Source of the DNA: Mycobacterium colombiense
GTDB lineage: Bacteria; Actinomycetota; Actinomycetes; Mycobacteriales; Mycobacteriaceae
Length of the DNA stretch: 64,000 bases
NCBI RefSeq assembly: GCF_003284935.1
Contig: NZ_QMEV01000002.1
Location: 124,001-188,000, forward strand
Direction: 5' to 3'
A model generated the notes under the pieces. It saw nothing but the letters and a program-made list of their open reading frames with translations. It had not been told where the DNA came from and ran no database searches. Made by a program: the position numbers and the translations under genes. This document shows positions 42,931 through 54,913 of the stretch, piece after piece (positions within the stretch are counted from its first letter, which is position 1; every line of letters starts with the position of its first letter).

Positions 42931-43953
42931 ATGTCAGCCGAGCTGACAAACCTACAGCTCCTGCAGGAACTTGAGCCGTTCGTCGAGAAATACCTGAACC
43001 GGCACGAGAGCATGCACAAGAACTGGAACCCACACGACTACATCCCGTGGTCGGACGGCAAGAACTACTACGCGCTCGGTGGGCAGGACTGGGAGCCCGG
43101 TCAGTCGCAGCTTTCGGACGTCGCTCAGGTGGCGATGGTGCAGAACCTGATGACCGAGGACAACCTGCCGTCCTATCACCGCGAGATCGCGATGAACTTC
43201 GGCTTGGACGGTGCCTGGGGCCAGTGGGTCAACCGGTGGACCGCCGAGGAGAACCGGCACGGCATCGCGCTGCGCGACTACCTGGTGGTCACCCGCGCCG
43301 TCGACCCGGTCGAGCTCGAGAAGCTGCGCATCGAGGTGGTGAACCGCGGCTTTAGCCCGGGCCAGAACCACCAGATCCGCGCCGATCTGTTCGCCGAGAG
43401 CCTGTTCGACTCGGTCATCTATGTCACGTTCCAGGAGCTGGCGACCCGGATTTCGCACCGCAACACCGGCAGGGCCTGCAACGAGACGATCGCCGACCAG
43501 CTGCTGGCCAAGATCTCGGCCGACGAGAACCTGCACATGATCTTCTACCGGGATGTCAGCGAGGCCGGATTCGACGCGTCGCCGAACCAGGCGATGCGGT
43601 CGCTGCACAAGGTGCTGCGCAACTTCCAGATGCCCGGCTACCAGGTGCCCGAGTTCCGCCGCAAGGCTGTGATGATCGCGGTGGGCGGTGTGTACGACCC
43701 GCGCATCCACCTCGACGACGTCGTCATGCCGGTGCTGAAGAAATGGCGCATCTTCGAGCGCGAGGACTTCACCGGCGAGGCGGCCGCGCTGCGCGACGAC
43801 CTTGCGCTGCTGATCAAGGAACTCGAGACGACCTGCGACAAGTTCGAGGTCTCGAAGCAGCGCCAGCTGGAGCGGGAAGCGCGCACCGGCAAGCGGACCA
43901 CGGCCTTCGAGCTGCACCAGACCGCCGGCACCCTGACCATGAGCCGGCGGTAA
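42931..43953 (+). CDS. desA1: Acyl-ACP desaturase DesA1
   Basis: The 340-residue protein is a soluble di-iron desaturase: EENRHGIALRDYL and ADENLHMIFYRDV supply the E-x-x-H ligand pairs, with the SYHREIAMNFGL helix between. It desaturates long meromycolate precursors on AcpM in the mycolic acid pathway. Its promoter region (42760-42930) is unusually AT-rich for this genome; I do not assign a factor. The dihydrouridine synthase gene follows after 7 bp. Confidence 0.96.
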   Translation: MSAELTNLQLLQELEPFVEKYLNRHESMHKNWNPHDYIPWSDGKNYYALGGQDWEPGQSQLSDVAQVAMVQNLMTEDNLPSYHREIAMNFGLDGAWGQWVNRWTAEENRHGIALRDYLVVTRAVDPVELEKLRIEVVNRGFSPGQNHQIRADLFAESLFDSVIYVTFQELATRISHRNTGRACNETIADQLLAKISADENLHMIFYRDVSEAGFDASPNQAMRSLHKVLRNFQMPGYQVPEFRRKAVMIAVGGVYDPRIHLDDVVMPVLKKWRIFEREDFTGEAAALRDDLALLIKELETTCDKFEVSKQRQLEREARTGKRTTAFELHQTAGTLTMSRR

Positions 43954-43960
43954 CCGAGCG

Positions 43961-45094
43961 GTGCGCATCGGATCCATCGCGCTCGCCAGCCCGGTGGTCC
44001 TGGCTCCGATGGCGGGCGTCACAAACGTCGCTTTCCGGACGCTGTGTCGTGAACTGGAGCAAGCCAAGGTCGGCACCGTCAGCGGGCTCTACGTCTGCGA
44101 AATGGTCACGGCGCGTGCGCTGGTCGAGCGTCATCCCGCCACGCTGCACATGACCACGTTCGCCCCGGACGAGTCGCCGCGGTCGCTGCAGCTCTACACC
44201 GTCGACCCCGCGACCACCTACGCCGCCGCGAAGATGATCGCCGACGAAGGCCTGGCCGACCACATCGACATGAATTTCGGCTGCCCGGTGCCCAAGGTCA
44301 CCAAGCGCGGTGGAGGCTCGGCGCTGCCATACAAACGGCGACTGTTCGGCCAGATCGTCGCCGCGGCGGTGCGCGGCACCGAGGGCACCCGGATACCGGT
44401 GACCGTCAAGTTCCGCATCGGCATCGACGACGAGCACCACACCCACCTCGACGCCGGCCGCATCGCCGAAGCCGAAGGGGCGGCCGCCGTCGCGCTGCAT
44501 GCCCGCACGGCGGCGCAGCGCTACTCCGGCACCGCCGACTGGGACCAGATCGCCGCGCTCAAACAGCACGTGACGACCATCCCGGTGCTGGGCAACGGCG
44601 ATATCTATGACGCCAGCGACGCGCTGACGATGATGGCCACCACCGGCTGCGACGGCGTCGTCATCGGTCGCGGCTGCCTCGGCCGGCCGTGGCTGTTCGC
44701 CGAGCTGTCGGCCGCATTCACCGGCGGCGCGCCGCCCACGCCGCCCACGCTGGGCGAGGTCGCCGACATCGTGCGGCGGCACGGGGAGCTGCTGGCCGCG
44801 CACTTTGGCGAGGACAAGGGCATGCGCGACATCCGCAAGCACGTCGGCTGGTACTTGCACGGCTTTCCGGCCGGCTCCGAGCTGCGCCGAGCGCTGGCGA
44901 TGGTCAAGACGCTCGACGAGCTGGACCGTCTGCTCGACCGGCTGGACCCCACGGTGCCGTTCCCCGAGGAGGCGACGGGCCCGCGCGGCCGACAGGGTTC
45001 ACCGGCGCGGGTGGTGCTGCCCGAAGGCTGGCTGACCGACCCTGACGACTGCACGGTGCCGGCGGGCGCCGACGTCATGCACTCCGGGGGCTGA
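43961..45094 (+). CDS. dus: tRNA-dihydrouridine synthase (DusB type)
   Basis: The 377-residue protein has the FMN TIM-barrel blocks LAPMAGVTNVAFR, the DHIDMNFGCPVPKVTKRGGG with the catalytic Cys, ALHARTAAQRYSGTADWD and VIGRGCLGRPW. It reduces a D-loop uridine of tRNA. Start is GTG 43961, 7 bp after the desA1 stop, so the two are co-transcribed. Rv0823c-like by position. Confidence 0.95.
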   Translation: MRIGSIALASPVVLAPMAGVTNVAFRTLCRELEQAKVGTVSGLYVCEMVTARALVERHPATLHMTTFAPDESPRSLQLYTVDPATTYAAAKMIADEGLADHIDMNFGCPVPKVTKRGGGSALPYKRRLFGQIVAAAVRGTEGTRIPVTVKFRIGIDDEHHTHLDAGRIAEAEGAAAVALHARTAAQRYSGTADWDQIAALKQHVTTIPVLGNGDIYDASDALTMMATTGCDGVVIGRGCLGRPWLFAELSAAFTGGAPPTPPTLGEVADIVRRHGELLAAHFGEDKGMRDIRKHVGWYLHGFPAGSELRRALAMVKTLDELDRLLDRLDPTVPFPEEATGPRGRQGSPARVVLPEGWLTDPDDCTVPAGADVMHSGG

Positions 45095-45306
45095 GCCGGC
45101 CAACGCGAAATCGCGTCCGGACGGATAACTCAGTACCATGTGGGCTTTGTTGCATGCGCTCTGGTAGTGGATGACTTCGGTGCCGCTGCGCGAGGGCGAC
45201 ACAACATGGTTGGCACACGCGGCAGCGCTCACGATGGGTGCGCTGCGCTAGACACTACGCACGCATACGCTGACGTCTGCATCAGAGCTTCGGAGGCCGG
45301 TAGGAC

Positions 45307-47379
45307 ATGAGTGACGCCGAGAACGACGCCACTCGTAATGGTCGGCACGGCCCCGGCGGGGCGCACGCCCGCCCGATCGCGCCGGACCCGGCACCGCTGG
45401 GCGCCGCCCCCTGGGAGCGGTTCTTCCAACCACCGGCCGATGACAGCCTGCACCGTTGGCAGCCCGAGGCCGGCATCGAGCGCGTCGAGCCGGCCGCGGA
45501 CGAAACCGACCGGGGTGGCTCCCACGCCGGCGGCGGCGTCAGCGTCGCGGATCTGATCGCCAAGATCGGCGCCCCCGACCGGCCCGTCCACCACCGCGCC
45601 GCGCCCGAGGATGCCGAGCCCGAACCGTCCGGGTCCGAGCCGGGCCTGCCGATCGAGCTGCAGCGCACGCAGGTGATCGACGACCTGGCCTACTCCGTGG
45701 ACGCGGTCGCCGAACTTCGGGCCCTCGAAGCCGCCGACTATCCCAACGACGACGACCCGGACGACGACGACCCGGACGACGAGGCCCCCGCGCCCACCGT
45801 GGCGCCCAAACGGCGGCGCCGTCCGCTGCTGCTGGCCGCCCGGTCGACGGCCGCCTTCGCCGCCGTGCTGGCCCTGGTCATGACCGGCGGGGCGTGGCAG
45901 TGGAGCGCGTCGAAAAACGCCCGGCTGAACACGATCAGCGCGCTCGACCGGAACTCCAGCGACATCCGCGACCCGGGTGGACAGTACGGCGACGAGGACT
46001 TCTTGATCGTCGGTCTCGACTCGCGCCTGGGCGACAACGCCAACATGGGCGCCGGCACCACCGACGACGCCGACGGCGAACGCTCGGACACGGTCATGCT
46101 GGTCAACATTCCGGCCAACCGTAAGCGTGTGGTCGCGGTGTCGTTCCCCCGCGACCTGGCGATCACGCCGATGCAATGCGAGGCGTGGAATCCCGAAACC
46201 GGCAAATACGGGCCCCTCTACGACCCGAAGACCAAGACCTACGGCCCGAAGACGATCTACACCGAGACCAAACTGAACTCGGCGTTCGCCTTCGGCGGCC
46301 CGAAGTGCCTGGTGAAGGAAATCCAGAAGCTGTCCGGCCTGAGCATCAACCGCTTCATCGCCGTCGACTTCTCCGGCTTCGCGAAGATGGTCGACGCCCT
46401 GGGCGGTGTCGAGGTGTGCTCGAGCACGCCGCTGCACGACTACGAGCTGGGCACCGTCCTCGAACACGGTGGCCGCCAGGTCCTCGACGGTTCGACCGCC
46501 CTGAACTACGTGCGGGCGCGCCAGGTCACCACCGAGGTCAACGGCGATTACGGCCGGATCAAACGCCAGCAGCTGTTCTTGTCGTCGCTGCTGCGCTCGT
46601 TGATCTCCGAGGACACGCTGCTGGACCCGAACAAGCTCAACAACGTCGTCAACATGTTCATCAGTGACACCGTCGTCGACAACGTGCAGTCCAAGGACTT
46701 GGTCCAGCTCGGCCAGTCGCTGCAGGGCATGGCGGCCGGGCACGTCACGTTCGTCACCGTGCCGACCGGTGTGACCGACCAGAACGGCGACGAGCCGCCG
46801 CGGACGGCCGATATGCGGGCGCTGTTCGACGCCATCATCAACGACGATCCGCTGCCCGAGGAAAACGACCAGAACGCGCAGAATTTGAGTGCGTCCCCGA
46901 CCAAGGGGCCGTCGAGGGCGCCCACCACGAAGAAGTCGCCGGCGCCGACGGCCGAGGCGCAACACGAGCAGATCACCACGACCTCGCCCAGCGGGGTGAC
47001 GGTGCGGGTTTCCAACGCCACCACGCAGAGCGGGCTGGCCGCCACCGCGACCACTCAGCTCAAGCAGGACGGCTTCAACGTGATGTCGCCCGACGATTAC
47101 CCGAGTTCGGTGACCGCGACGACGGTGCTCTTCTCGCCGGGCAACGAGGAGGCCGCCGCCACCGTCGCGTCCTCGTTCAACAACGCGAAAGTGCAGCGGG
47201 TTTCCGGCTACGGGCAGGTCGTGCAGGTGGTACTGGGCCCCGACTTCAAGTCGGTCAGCACTCCCTCGCCCAGCGGCTCGTCGATGAGTCTGCAGATCGA
47301 ACGCGGCTCGAGCAATGCTCCGGCGAAGCTGCCCGAGGACCTGACCGTCACCAACGCGGCCGACACCACCTGCGAGTAA
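45307..47379 (+). CDS. LytR-CpsA-Psr (LCP) family cell-wall ligase
   Basis: The 690-residue protein has a ~165-residue acidic cytoplasmic region, one membrane helix (STAAFAAVLALVMTGGAW, about residues 178-195), the LCP domain (FLIVGLDSRLGDN, AVSFPRDLAI, VLDGSTALNYVRARQ, DYGRIKRQQLF) and a LytR_C domain (GVTVRVSNATTQSG). LCP proteins attach arabinogalactan to peptidoglycan using lipid-linked donors. Rv0822c-like. Its upstream gap (45095-45306) has no other gene. The start is ATG 45307 after a GGAGG-like site. Confidence 0.94.
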   Translation: MSDAENDATRNGRHGPGGAHARPIAPDPAPLGAAPWERFFQPPADDSLHRWQPEAGIERVEPAADETDRGGSHAGGGVSVADLIAKIGAPDRPVHHRAAPEDAEPEPSGSEPGLPIELQRTQVIDDLAYSVDAVAELRALEAADYPNDDDPDDDDPDDEAPAPTVAPKRRRRPLLLAARSTAAFAAVLALVMTGGAWQWSASKNARLNTISALDRNSSDIRDPGGQYGDEDFLIVGLDSRLGDNANMGAGTTDDADGERSDTVMLVNIPANRKRVVAVSFPRDLAITPMQCEAWNPETGKYGPLYDPKTKTYGPKTIYTETKLNSAFAFGGPKCLVKEIQKLSGLSINRFIAVDFSGFAKMVDALGGVEVCSSTPLHDYELGTVLEHGGRQVLDGSTALNYVRARQVTTEVNGDYGRIKRQQLFLSSLLRSLISEDTLLDPNKLNNVVNMFISDTVVDNVQSKDLVQLGQSLQGMAAGHVTFVTVPTGVTDQNGDEPPRTADMRALFDAIINDDPLPEENDQNAQNLSASPTKGPSRAPTTKKSPAPTAEAQHEQITTTSPSGVTVRVSNATTQSGLAATATTQLKQDGFNVMSPDDYPSSVTATTVLFSPGNEEAAATVASSFNNAKVQRVSGYGQVVQVVLGPDFKSVSTPSPSGSSMSLQIERGSSNAPAKLPEDLTVTNAADTTCE

Positions 47380-47437
47380 CCGCTTTTGACGGCGCTGCGC
47401 TGTCCGTTTCGGGCGGGGAGACCGTACCCTTGGTGAT

Positions 47438-48106
47438 ATGCGGACCGCCTACCACGAGCAACTTTCGGAATTATCCGAGCGCCTCGGCGAGATGTGCGGC
47501 TTGGCGGGAATCGCCATGGAGCGGGCCACCCAAGCTCTGTTGCAGGCCGACTTGGTGCTTGCCGAACAAGTCATCTCCGATCACGAAGCCATCGCCGCGC
47601 TGAGCGCGCGCGCCGAAGAAAGCGCCTTCGTACTCCTGGCATTACAGGCACCGGTCGCCGGTGATCTGCGGGCCATCGTCAGTGCCATCCAGATGGTGGC
47701 GGACATCGACCGGATGGGTGCGCTGGCGTTGCACGTCGCCAAGATCGCCCGCCGGCGTCATCCCCAGCACGCCCTGCCCGAGGAGGTCAACGGCTATTTC
47801 GCCGAAATGGGCAGCATCGCAGTCGAATTGGGTAACAGCGCCCAAGAGGTGGTGCTGTCCCGCGACCCGGAGAAGGCCGCCCGCATCCGCGAAGAAGACG
47901 ACGCCATGGACGATCTGCACCGGCATCTGTTCTCGGTGCTGATGGACCGTGAGTGGAAACACGGCGTCGCCGCGGCCGTCGACGTCACGTTGCTGGGCCG
48001 GTTCTACGAGCGCTTCGCCGATCACGCCGTCGAGGTGGCCCGTCGGGTCATCTTCCAAGCGACCGGCAGGCTGCCCGAGGAAGAGGCGAAACCCGCGTCG
48101 CAGTAA
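47438..48106 (+). CDS. phoY2: Phosphate signalling protein PhoU/PhoY2
   Basis: The 222-residue protein has the two PhoU three-helix repeats with conserved acidic metal-binding positions ([35 protein letters not shown]). PhoU homologues keep the Pst transporter and SenX3-RegX3 signalling off when phosphate is ample; in mycobacteria PhoY2 affects persistence. It is convergent with the pstB gene, 15 bp apart, so the pst operon and its regulator face each other. Confidence 0.95.
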   Translation: MRTAYHEQLSELSERLGEMCGLAGIAMERATQALLQADLVLAEQVISDHEAIAALSARAEESAFVLLALQAPVAGDLRAIVSAIQMVADIDRMGALALHVAKIARRRHPQHALPEEVNGYFAEMGSIAVELGNSAQEVVLSRDPEKAARIREEDDAMDDLHRHLFSVLMDREWKHGVAAAVDVTLLGRFYERFADHAVEVARRVIFQATGRLPEEEAKPASQ

Positions 48107-48121
48107 CCAAAACCCGACGGC

Positions 48122-48898
48122 CTAGCCGAAGCGGCCGGAAATGTAGTCCTCGGTGGCCTTCTGGCTCGGGTTGGAGAAGATCTTCTCGGTGTCGTCGACT
48201 TCGATCAACCGGCCCGGTTTTCCGACTGCTTCCAGGTTGAAGAACGCCGTGTAGTCGCTGACCCGCGCCGCCTGCTGCATGTTGTGGGTGACGATGACGA
48301 TGGTGTAGTCCTGTTTGAGTTCGCTGATCAACTCTTCGATCGCCATCGTCGAGATCGGATCCAGCGCCGAACACGGCTCGTCCATCAGCAGAACGTCGGG
48401 TTGCACGGCGATGGCCCGCGCGATGCACAGGCGCTGCTGCTGCCCGCCGGACAGTCCGCCGCCGGGCCGCTCCAAGCGGTTCTTGACCTCGTCCCACAGG
48501 TTTGCCCCGCGCAGCGAATACTCGGCCGTCTCGTCAAGCACCTTGCGGTTGCGCACCCCCTGCAGCTTCAGGCCGGCGACCACGTTGTCACGAATCGACA
48601 TGGCGGGGAACGGGTTTGGCCGCTGGAACACCATCCCGATGGCCCGGCGCACGCCGACCGGGTCGACGCCCGCGCCGTAGATGTCTTCGTCGTCGAGCAG
48701 CACGCTGCCCTCGACCCGCCCGCCGGGCACCACCTCGTGCATGCGGTTGAGCGTGCGCAACACCGTCGTTTTGCCGCACCCTGACGGGCCGATGAACGCA
48801 GTCACGCTGCGGGGCAGAACCGACAGCGTCACATCCGAGACCGCGTGAAACGCTCCGTAGTAGATGTTGACGCCCTTGAGGTCCAACCGTTTGGCCAC
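48122..48898 (-). CDS. pstB: Phosphate ABC transporter ATPase PstB/PhoT
   Basis: The 258-residue ATPase has Walker [10 protein letters not shown], the signature [14 protein letters not shown], Walker [14 protein letters not shown] and the H-loop VTHNMQQ. It powers high-affinity phosphate import. It is the last gene of the minus-strand pstS-pstC-pstA-pstB operon. In M. tuberculosis the locus here has the same ATPase as phoT. Confidence 0.97.
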   Translation of the reverse strand: MAKRLDLKGVNIYYGAFHAVSDVTLSVLPRSVTAFIGPSGCGKTTVLRTLNRMHEVVPGGRVEGSVLLDDEDIYGAGVDPVGVRRAIGMVFQRPNPFPAMSIRDNVVAGLKLQGVRNRKVLDETAEYSLRGANLWDEVKNRLERPGGGLSGGQQQRLCIARAIAVQPDVLLMDEPCSALDPISTMAIEELISELKQDYTIVIVTHNMQQAARVSDYTAFFNLEAVGKPGRLIEVDDTEKIFSNPSQKATEDYISGRFG

Positions 48899-48911
48899 TT
48901 ACTGCTCCTGC

Positions 48912-49826
48912 CTATGACTTCCTGGCGCCCAAGAATTTCGCTATCACGCGGGCCGTGATGTTGATGGTGGCGATCACCAGGATGAGGGTTAATGCGGCGC
49001 CCCACAACCGATCCGTGGGGATGGGGTTCAGGCCCGCACCCGCAGATGTCTGGTTGAACATCATGCCGGGCAGGGTCCCCATGAACCCGCTGAAGATGTC
49101 GAAGTTCATCGCCTGTGCGTATCCGACGAGGATCAGCAGCGGCGCCGTCTCCCCCATCACCCTGGCCATCGCCAGCAGTATGCCGGTGACGATGCCCGAG
49201 AGCCCGGTGGGGATGACCACCCAGACAACGGTTTTCCACTTGGTGATGCCCAGCGCGTAACTGGCCTCGCGAAGATCCACCGGCACGATCCGCAGCATCT
49301 CCTCGGTGGCACGCACGATCACCGGCAGCATCAACAACACCAGCGCCAGCGAGACCGCGAACTCCGATCGCGGCAGCCCGAGCGTCGCCACACACAACGC
49401 GTAGATGAACAGCGCCGCAACGATTGACGGCACACCGCTGAGGATGTCCACCATGAACGAGGCCAAACGGCCCAGCGGGGTGCCGCCGCCGTACTCGACC
49501 AGATAGATCGCGACCATGAGGCCCAGCGGGATCGAGATGACGGCGCATACCAATCCCTGCAGCACCGTACCGACCAGCGCATGGTAGGCGCCACCACCGG
49601 TCACGAATGCCGTCATTCCGGCTTGCGAGTGCGACCACCATACGGTCGACATGATCGCCTTGAACCCCTTGGCGACCACCGACCACAACACCATTACCAA
49701 CGGGGTCACGGCGATCAGCAGAGACAATGAAACCAGAAGCGTGGCAACGACATCCGTGATACGGCGGCGCCGGCTGACCGGCGAGAAGGTCCGCGGCTTG
49801 AGCGGGCGGTCCAGCATCGAGGTCAT
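48912..49826 (-). CDS. pstA: Phosphate ABC transporter permease PstA
   Basis: The 304-residue protein has six membrane helices and the PstA coupling loop region EEMLRIVPVDLREASYALG. It overlaps pstC by 4 bp and is followed by pstB after 13 bp, as in standard pst operons. Confidence 0.96.
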   Translation of the reverse strand: MTSMLDRPLKPRTFSPVSRRRRITDVVATLLVSLSLLIAVTPLVMVLWSVVAKGFKAIMSTVWWSHSQAGMTAFVTGGGAYHALVGTVLQGLVCAVISIPLGLMVAIYLVEYGGGTPLGRLASFMVDILSGVPSIVAALFIYALCVATLGLPRSEFAVSLALVLLMLPVIVRATEEMLRIVPVDLREASYALGITKWKTVVWVVIPTGLSGIVTGILLAMARVMGETAPLLILVGYAQAMNFDIFSGFMGTLPGMMFNQTSAGAGLNPIPTDRLWGAALTLILVIATINITARVIAKFLGARKS

Positions 49827-50866
49827 TGCGCCCCCTTGCGCGCCGCCCCGGCGACGGCGCCCCGTGCCACGGCGTCGACCAGGAAGGTGAGCACGAAGAG
49901 CGTCAGTCCCGCGGCGATGTAGGCGCCGGCCCGGTATCGGTCGTCGAATTCCGCCGCCGCGCCGGCGATCTTGGTCGCGAAGGTGGAGCCGCCGTCGAAC
50001 AGCGACCAGCCGAATGCCGCCTGGGTCCCGCGCAGGATGATCAGCAGCGCCACGGTCTCACCCAGCGCGCGGCCCAGCCCCAGCATCGAGCCGCTGACGT
50101 AGCCCGACCGCCCGAACGGCAGCGTGACCGTCTTGACCACTTCCCAACGGGTGGCACCCAGCGCCAGCAGGGCCTCGACCTGATCTTGCGGCGTCTGGAC
50201 GAACACTTCGCGGGTGACCGCGGTGATGATCGGCAGGATCATCACCGCCAGCACGATCCCGCCGGTGAAGATGGTGCCGCCCCCGGCGGGCGACGCGTTG
50301 CCGCTGGCGAACAGAAAACACCAGCCCATCGCCCGGTTGAGCCACGTGGCGACGGGCCGCAGCTGCGGCGCCAACACGTACAAACCCCAGGCTCCGTAGA
50401 TGATGGACGGCACCGCGGCCAGCAGGTCCACCGAGTAGGCCAGCGGCGTGGCGACCCGCCGTGGCGCGTACTGCGTGATGAAGATGGCGACGCCCAGCGC
50501 GACCGGCATGGCCAGGATCAACGCGAACAGCGACACGAACACGGTGACCGGCACCAGGCTGGCGATGCCGAAATGCATCGCCGAGGTGTCCGTGGTGGCC
50601 CAGGTCCCGCCGTAGCTGAAGAAGTTCTCCCGATTGCGGTGCAGCGCCGGTATCGCGCGCCCGAGCAGGAACGCCGCGATCGCGGCGATGACCACGATGA
50701 TGAACACGCCCGACGACTGCGCCAGCCAGCGGAAAATCCGGTCCCCGACGTGGGGCCGGCCCTCGCCCCAGGGGCTGGTGGGTGTCGCCTGCGACTCCGG
50801 AAACGGCGCCGCGACGACCGCGCCCGAACCCGCGTCATTGGGATTTGCCCCGGAAAACCCCGTCAC
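49823..50866 (-). CDS. pstC: Phosphate ABC transporter permease PstC
   Basis: The 347-residue protein starts with a ~35-residue polar leader, then helices IFRWLAQSSGVFIIVVIAAI and later ones, with the coupling motif VFVQTPQDQVEALLALGATR. It pairs with PstA to make the channel. Its stop overlaps the pstA start (ATGA). Confidence 0.96.
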   Translation of the reverse strand: MTGFSGANPNDAGSGAVVAAPFPESQATPTSPWGEGRPHVGDRIFRWLAQSSGVFIIVVIAAIAAFLLGRAIPALHRNRENFFSYGGTWATTDTSAMHFGIASLVPVTVFVSLFALILAMPVALGVAIFITQYAPRRVATPLAYSVDLLAAVPSIIYGAWGLYVLAPQLRPVATWLNRAMGWCFLFASGNASPAGGGTIFTGGIVLAVMILPIITAVTREVFVQTPQDQVEALLALGATRWEVVKTVTLPFGRSGYVSGSMLGLGRALGETVALLIILRGTQAAFGWSLFDGGSTFATKIAGAAAEFDDRYRAGAYIAAGLTLFVLTFLVDAVARGAVAGAARKGAQ

Positions 50867-50917
50867 TGTGATCCCGTCACAGTCCTGTTGTCGCTCCTTG
50901 ATACCCGGTTCACTCGG

Positions 50918-52042
50918 CTACTGCATCGCATCGATCGCCGTAACCAGTCGTTCCCTGACCTTATCGGGCAAGGGCACGTACCCGGCCCTCGCCAGCTCGC
51001 CCTGCCCGCTGCTGGCGGCGATGGCTAGGAACGATTTGACCGCGGCGGAGGTCTGGGGGTCGTAGCCCTTCGAGCACACGATCTCGTAGGTGACCAGCAG
51101 TAACGGATACACACCCGGCTCCTCGGAGCCGTACATCGCGTTGAGGTCGAGCACCAGGTCATCGCCTTCGGCCAGGAATTTCGCCGCTTTGACGGCGTTG
51201 CCGGCCGTGTCGTTGGTCAGCGGGATCACCCCGCCGCGGGTGGCGATTTTGGCGTAGGGCATGCGGGCCTGGTCGGCGAAGCCCTTCTCGACGTATCCGA
51301 TGGCGCCCGGGGTGGCCCGCACGGCCTGGATGACGCCGGCCGACTTCGCGGCGCCCTCCCCGACGCCGCCCTGAAATTCCGTGCCGACCCCTTTAAGCCA
51401 GCTCTGCGGCGCGGCCGCGGTCAGATACTTCTGAACGTTGTCGGTGGTTCCCGACGAGTCGGTGCGGTAGATCGGCGTGATCTTGGTGGCGGGCAGCGCC
51501 GTTCCCGGGTTGAGCGCCACCAGGATGGGGTCGTTCCAGCTGGTGATCCTGCCGGTGAAAATTTTGGCCAGCGCGTCACTGTTGATCACCAGGTCCGGAT
51601 TCCCGGGCAGGTTGTAGACGATCCCGATCGGCCCGAAGACCAGCGGCAGGTCCCACGCCGGGTTCCCGTCGCAGCGTTTGGCGGCGGGGCCGATCTGATC
51701 GGCGACCAGCGGCGAGTCGGCGCCCGCGAAGTCGACGTGCCCGGCGATGAATTGCTCACGGCCGGCGCCCGATCCGGTCGGGTTGTAGGCCAGGGCCTTG
51801 CCCGGGCAGTACTGGCCCCACACCTGGTTGAACACCGTGATCGCGTTCTCCTGAGCGGTCGAGCCCTCCGCCGTCAGCTTGTTTTTGCCGCCGCAGCCCG
51901 CGGTTCCGGTGATCCCGGAGACGGTGGGCGGGGCGGCCCCGCGGCGGTTCTCGTCGCTACCGCAGGCGCTCAGCGCTCCGGTACCGAGCGCCGTCGCCAA
52001 CGCCACGGCGGCCAGCGCCCTGCCCTGCCTGTCGAGCCTCAC
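50918..52042 (-). CDS. pstS: Phosphate-binding lipoprotein PstS
   Basis: The mature protein is a phosphate-binding fold (LTAEGSTAQENAITVFNQ, the phosphate loops GSGAGREQF, YRTDSSGTTDNV). The signal peptide has the lipobox LSAC, with the Cys becoming the lipid anchor. I chose the GTG at 52042 (VRLDRQGRALAAV), after GCGAG, as a normal lipoprotein start of 374 residues; the frame also allows ATG 52075. It captures phosphate outside the membrane for PstC-PstA-PstB. Confidence 0.93.
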   Translation of the reverse strand: MRLDRQGRALAAVALATALGTGALSACGSDENRRGAAPPTVSGITGTAGCGGKNKLTAEGSTAQENAITVFNQVWGQYCPGKALAYNPTGSGAGREQFIAGHVDFAGADSPLVADQIGPAAKRCDGNPAWDLPLVFGPIGIVYNLPGNPDLVINSDALAKIFTGRITSWNDPILVALNPGTALPATKITPIYRTDSSGTTDNVQKYLTAAAPQSWLKGVGTEFQGGVGEGAAKSAGVIQAVRATPGAIGYVEKGFADQARMPYAKIATRGGVIPLTNDTAGNAVKAAKFLAEGDDLVLDLNAMYGSEEPGVYPLLLVTYEIVCSKGYDPQTSAAVKSFLAIAASSGQGELARAGYVPLPDKVRERLVTAIDAMQ

Positions 52043-52208
52043 CGATCTCGCTTTCTTGATGCGTTCCGGACGCATGTGGGTGCCGCTGGCTATCTGTCGT
52101 GTGAGGTTGCCAAGCGACGGCGAAAATATGTGCCGCCGCAAGCCACAGCAACGTTTGGGTAGCCACGACCAGATTAACGATCTGGCTAGCTGGCGCTCGT
52201 ACCCGCGG

Positions 52209-53923
<1,715 letters not shown>

Positions 53924-53977
53924 CTAGCCCCTCCAACTCGGGGGAACGGCATCTCCCAAATTCACAACGCCATCAAG

Positions 53978-54001
53978 CGTTAGTTACCAGGTCATCTAAC
54001 G
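53978..54001. promoter_or_regulatory. Inverted repeat between glnR and lmeA
   Basis: CGTTAG and CTAACG flank a 12-nt centre. The site is in the divergent glnR/lmeA gap, where a regulator binding site would be expected; I cannot say which factor binds. Confidence 0.35.
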
Positions 54002-54043
54002 ATAACGTGTCACCTGCTTTTTTCGCGTGGTAGCCGAGCCAGT

Positions 54044-54913
54044 GTGAGCCCCGCCACGACCGATCCGCCGGCGACCCGCTCCGGGGCGTTACGCCACAAT
54101 ATGCGGGTGCGCAAGGTGCTGATTGCTGTGACCGCGACGGCGATCCTGGTCGCGGTGCTCGCCCTCAGCGCAATCGGCGTCGACTACGGGACCAGCATCT
54201 ATGCCGAATACCGGCTGTCGTCCAGCGTCCGCAAGGCGGCCAAGCTGGGAACGGACCCGTTCGTGGCGATCGTGGCGTTTCCGTTCCTTCCCCAGGCGAT
54301 GCGCGGCAACTACAGCCAGGTGGAGATCAAGGCCAACGCCATCGACCATGCGAGGACCGGCAGGGCCACCCTGGAAGCCACCATGTACTCGGTGGACCTG
54401 GCGCAGGCGTCGTGGCTGATCGGCCCGGACGCGAAGCTCGCCGTGGGCAAGTTGGAGAGCCGCATCATCGTCGACTCGACGCACCTGGGCCGGTTCATGG
54501 GCATCAGCGATTTGATGGTCGAGGCGCCGCCCAAGGAAACCAACACCTCCACCGGTGGCGTCACCGCGTCGGGCATCTCGGACAGCCACGGTCTGGTGTT
54601 CACCGGGACACCCAAATCGGCGGGCTTCGATCGCCGGGTCAGCGTCTCGGTCGACCTGTCCATCGCCCCGGACGACCCGGCGACGCTGGTGTTCACCCCG
54701 ACCGGCGTGCTGACCGGCTCGGACACCGCCAACCAGACGGTTCCGGCGGACAAGCGTGATGCGGTGCTGCATGCGTTCAGCGGGCGGCTGCCCGACCAGC
54801 GGCTGCCCTTCGGTGTCGCGCCGACCTCCGAGGGAGCCCGGGGATCCGACGTCATCATCGAGGGCATCACCCGTGGAGTAACCGTGACCCTCGCGGGGTT
54901 CAAACAGTCATGA
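54044..54913 (+). CDS. lmeA: LmeA-family phospholipid-binding protein (DUF2993)
   Basis: The 289-residue protein has an N-terminal membrane anchor or signal helix (LIAVTATAILVAVLALSAIG, about residues 25-45) and a DUF2993 lipid-binding domain (FPFLPQAMRGNYSQVEI). LmeA acts in the mannan elongation of lipomannan at the cell envelope in M. smegmatis. Start is GTG 54044. It overlaps thiX by 4 bp and is divergent from glnR. Rv0817c-like. Confidence 0.88.
   Translation: MSPATTDPPATRSGALRHNMRVRKVLIAVTATAILVAVLALSAIGVDYGTSIYAEYRLSSSVRKAAKLGTDPFVAIVAFPFLPQAMRGNYSQVEIKANAIDHARTGRATLEATMYSVDLAQASWLIGPDAKLAVGKLESRIIVDSTHLGRFMGISDLMVEAPPKETNTSTGGVTASGISDSHGLVFTGTPKSAGFDRRVSVSVDLSIAPDDPATLVFTPTGVLTGSDTANQTVPADKRDAVLHAFSGRLPDQRLPFGVAPTSEGARGSDVIIEGITRGVTVTLAGFKQS

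Noticed and set aside
45229..46965. 578-codon open frame on the minus strand across the LCP gene
   Set aside because: Same reason: it mirrors a real gene, and its translation is low-complexity Arg, Gly, Val and Asp.
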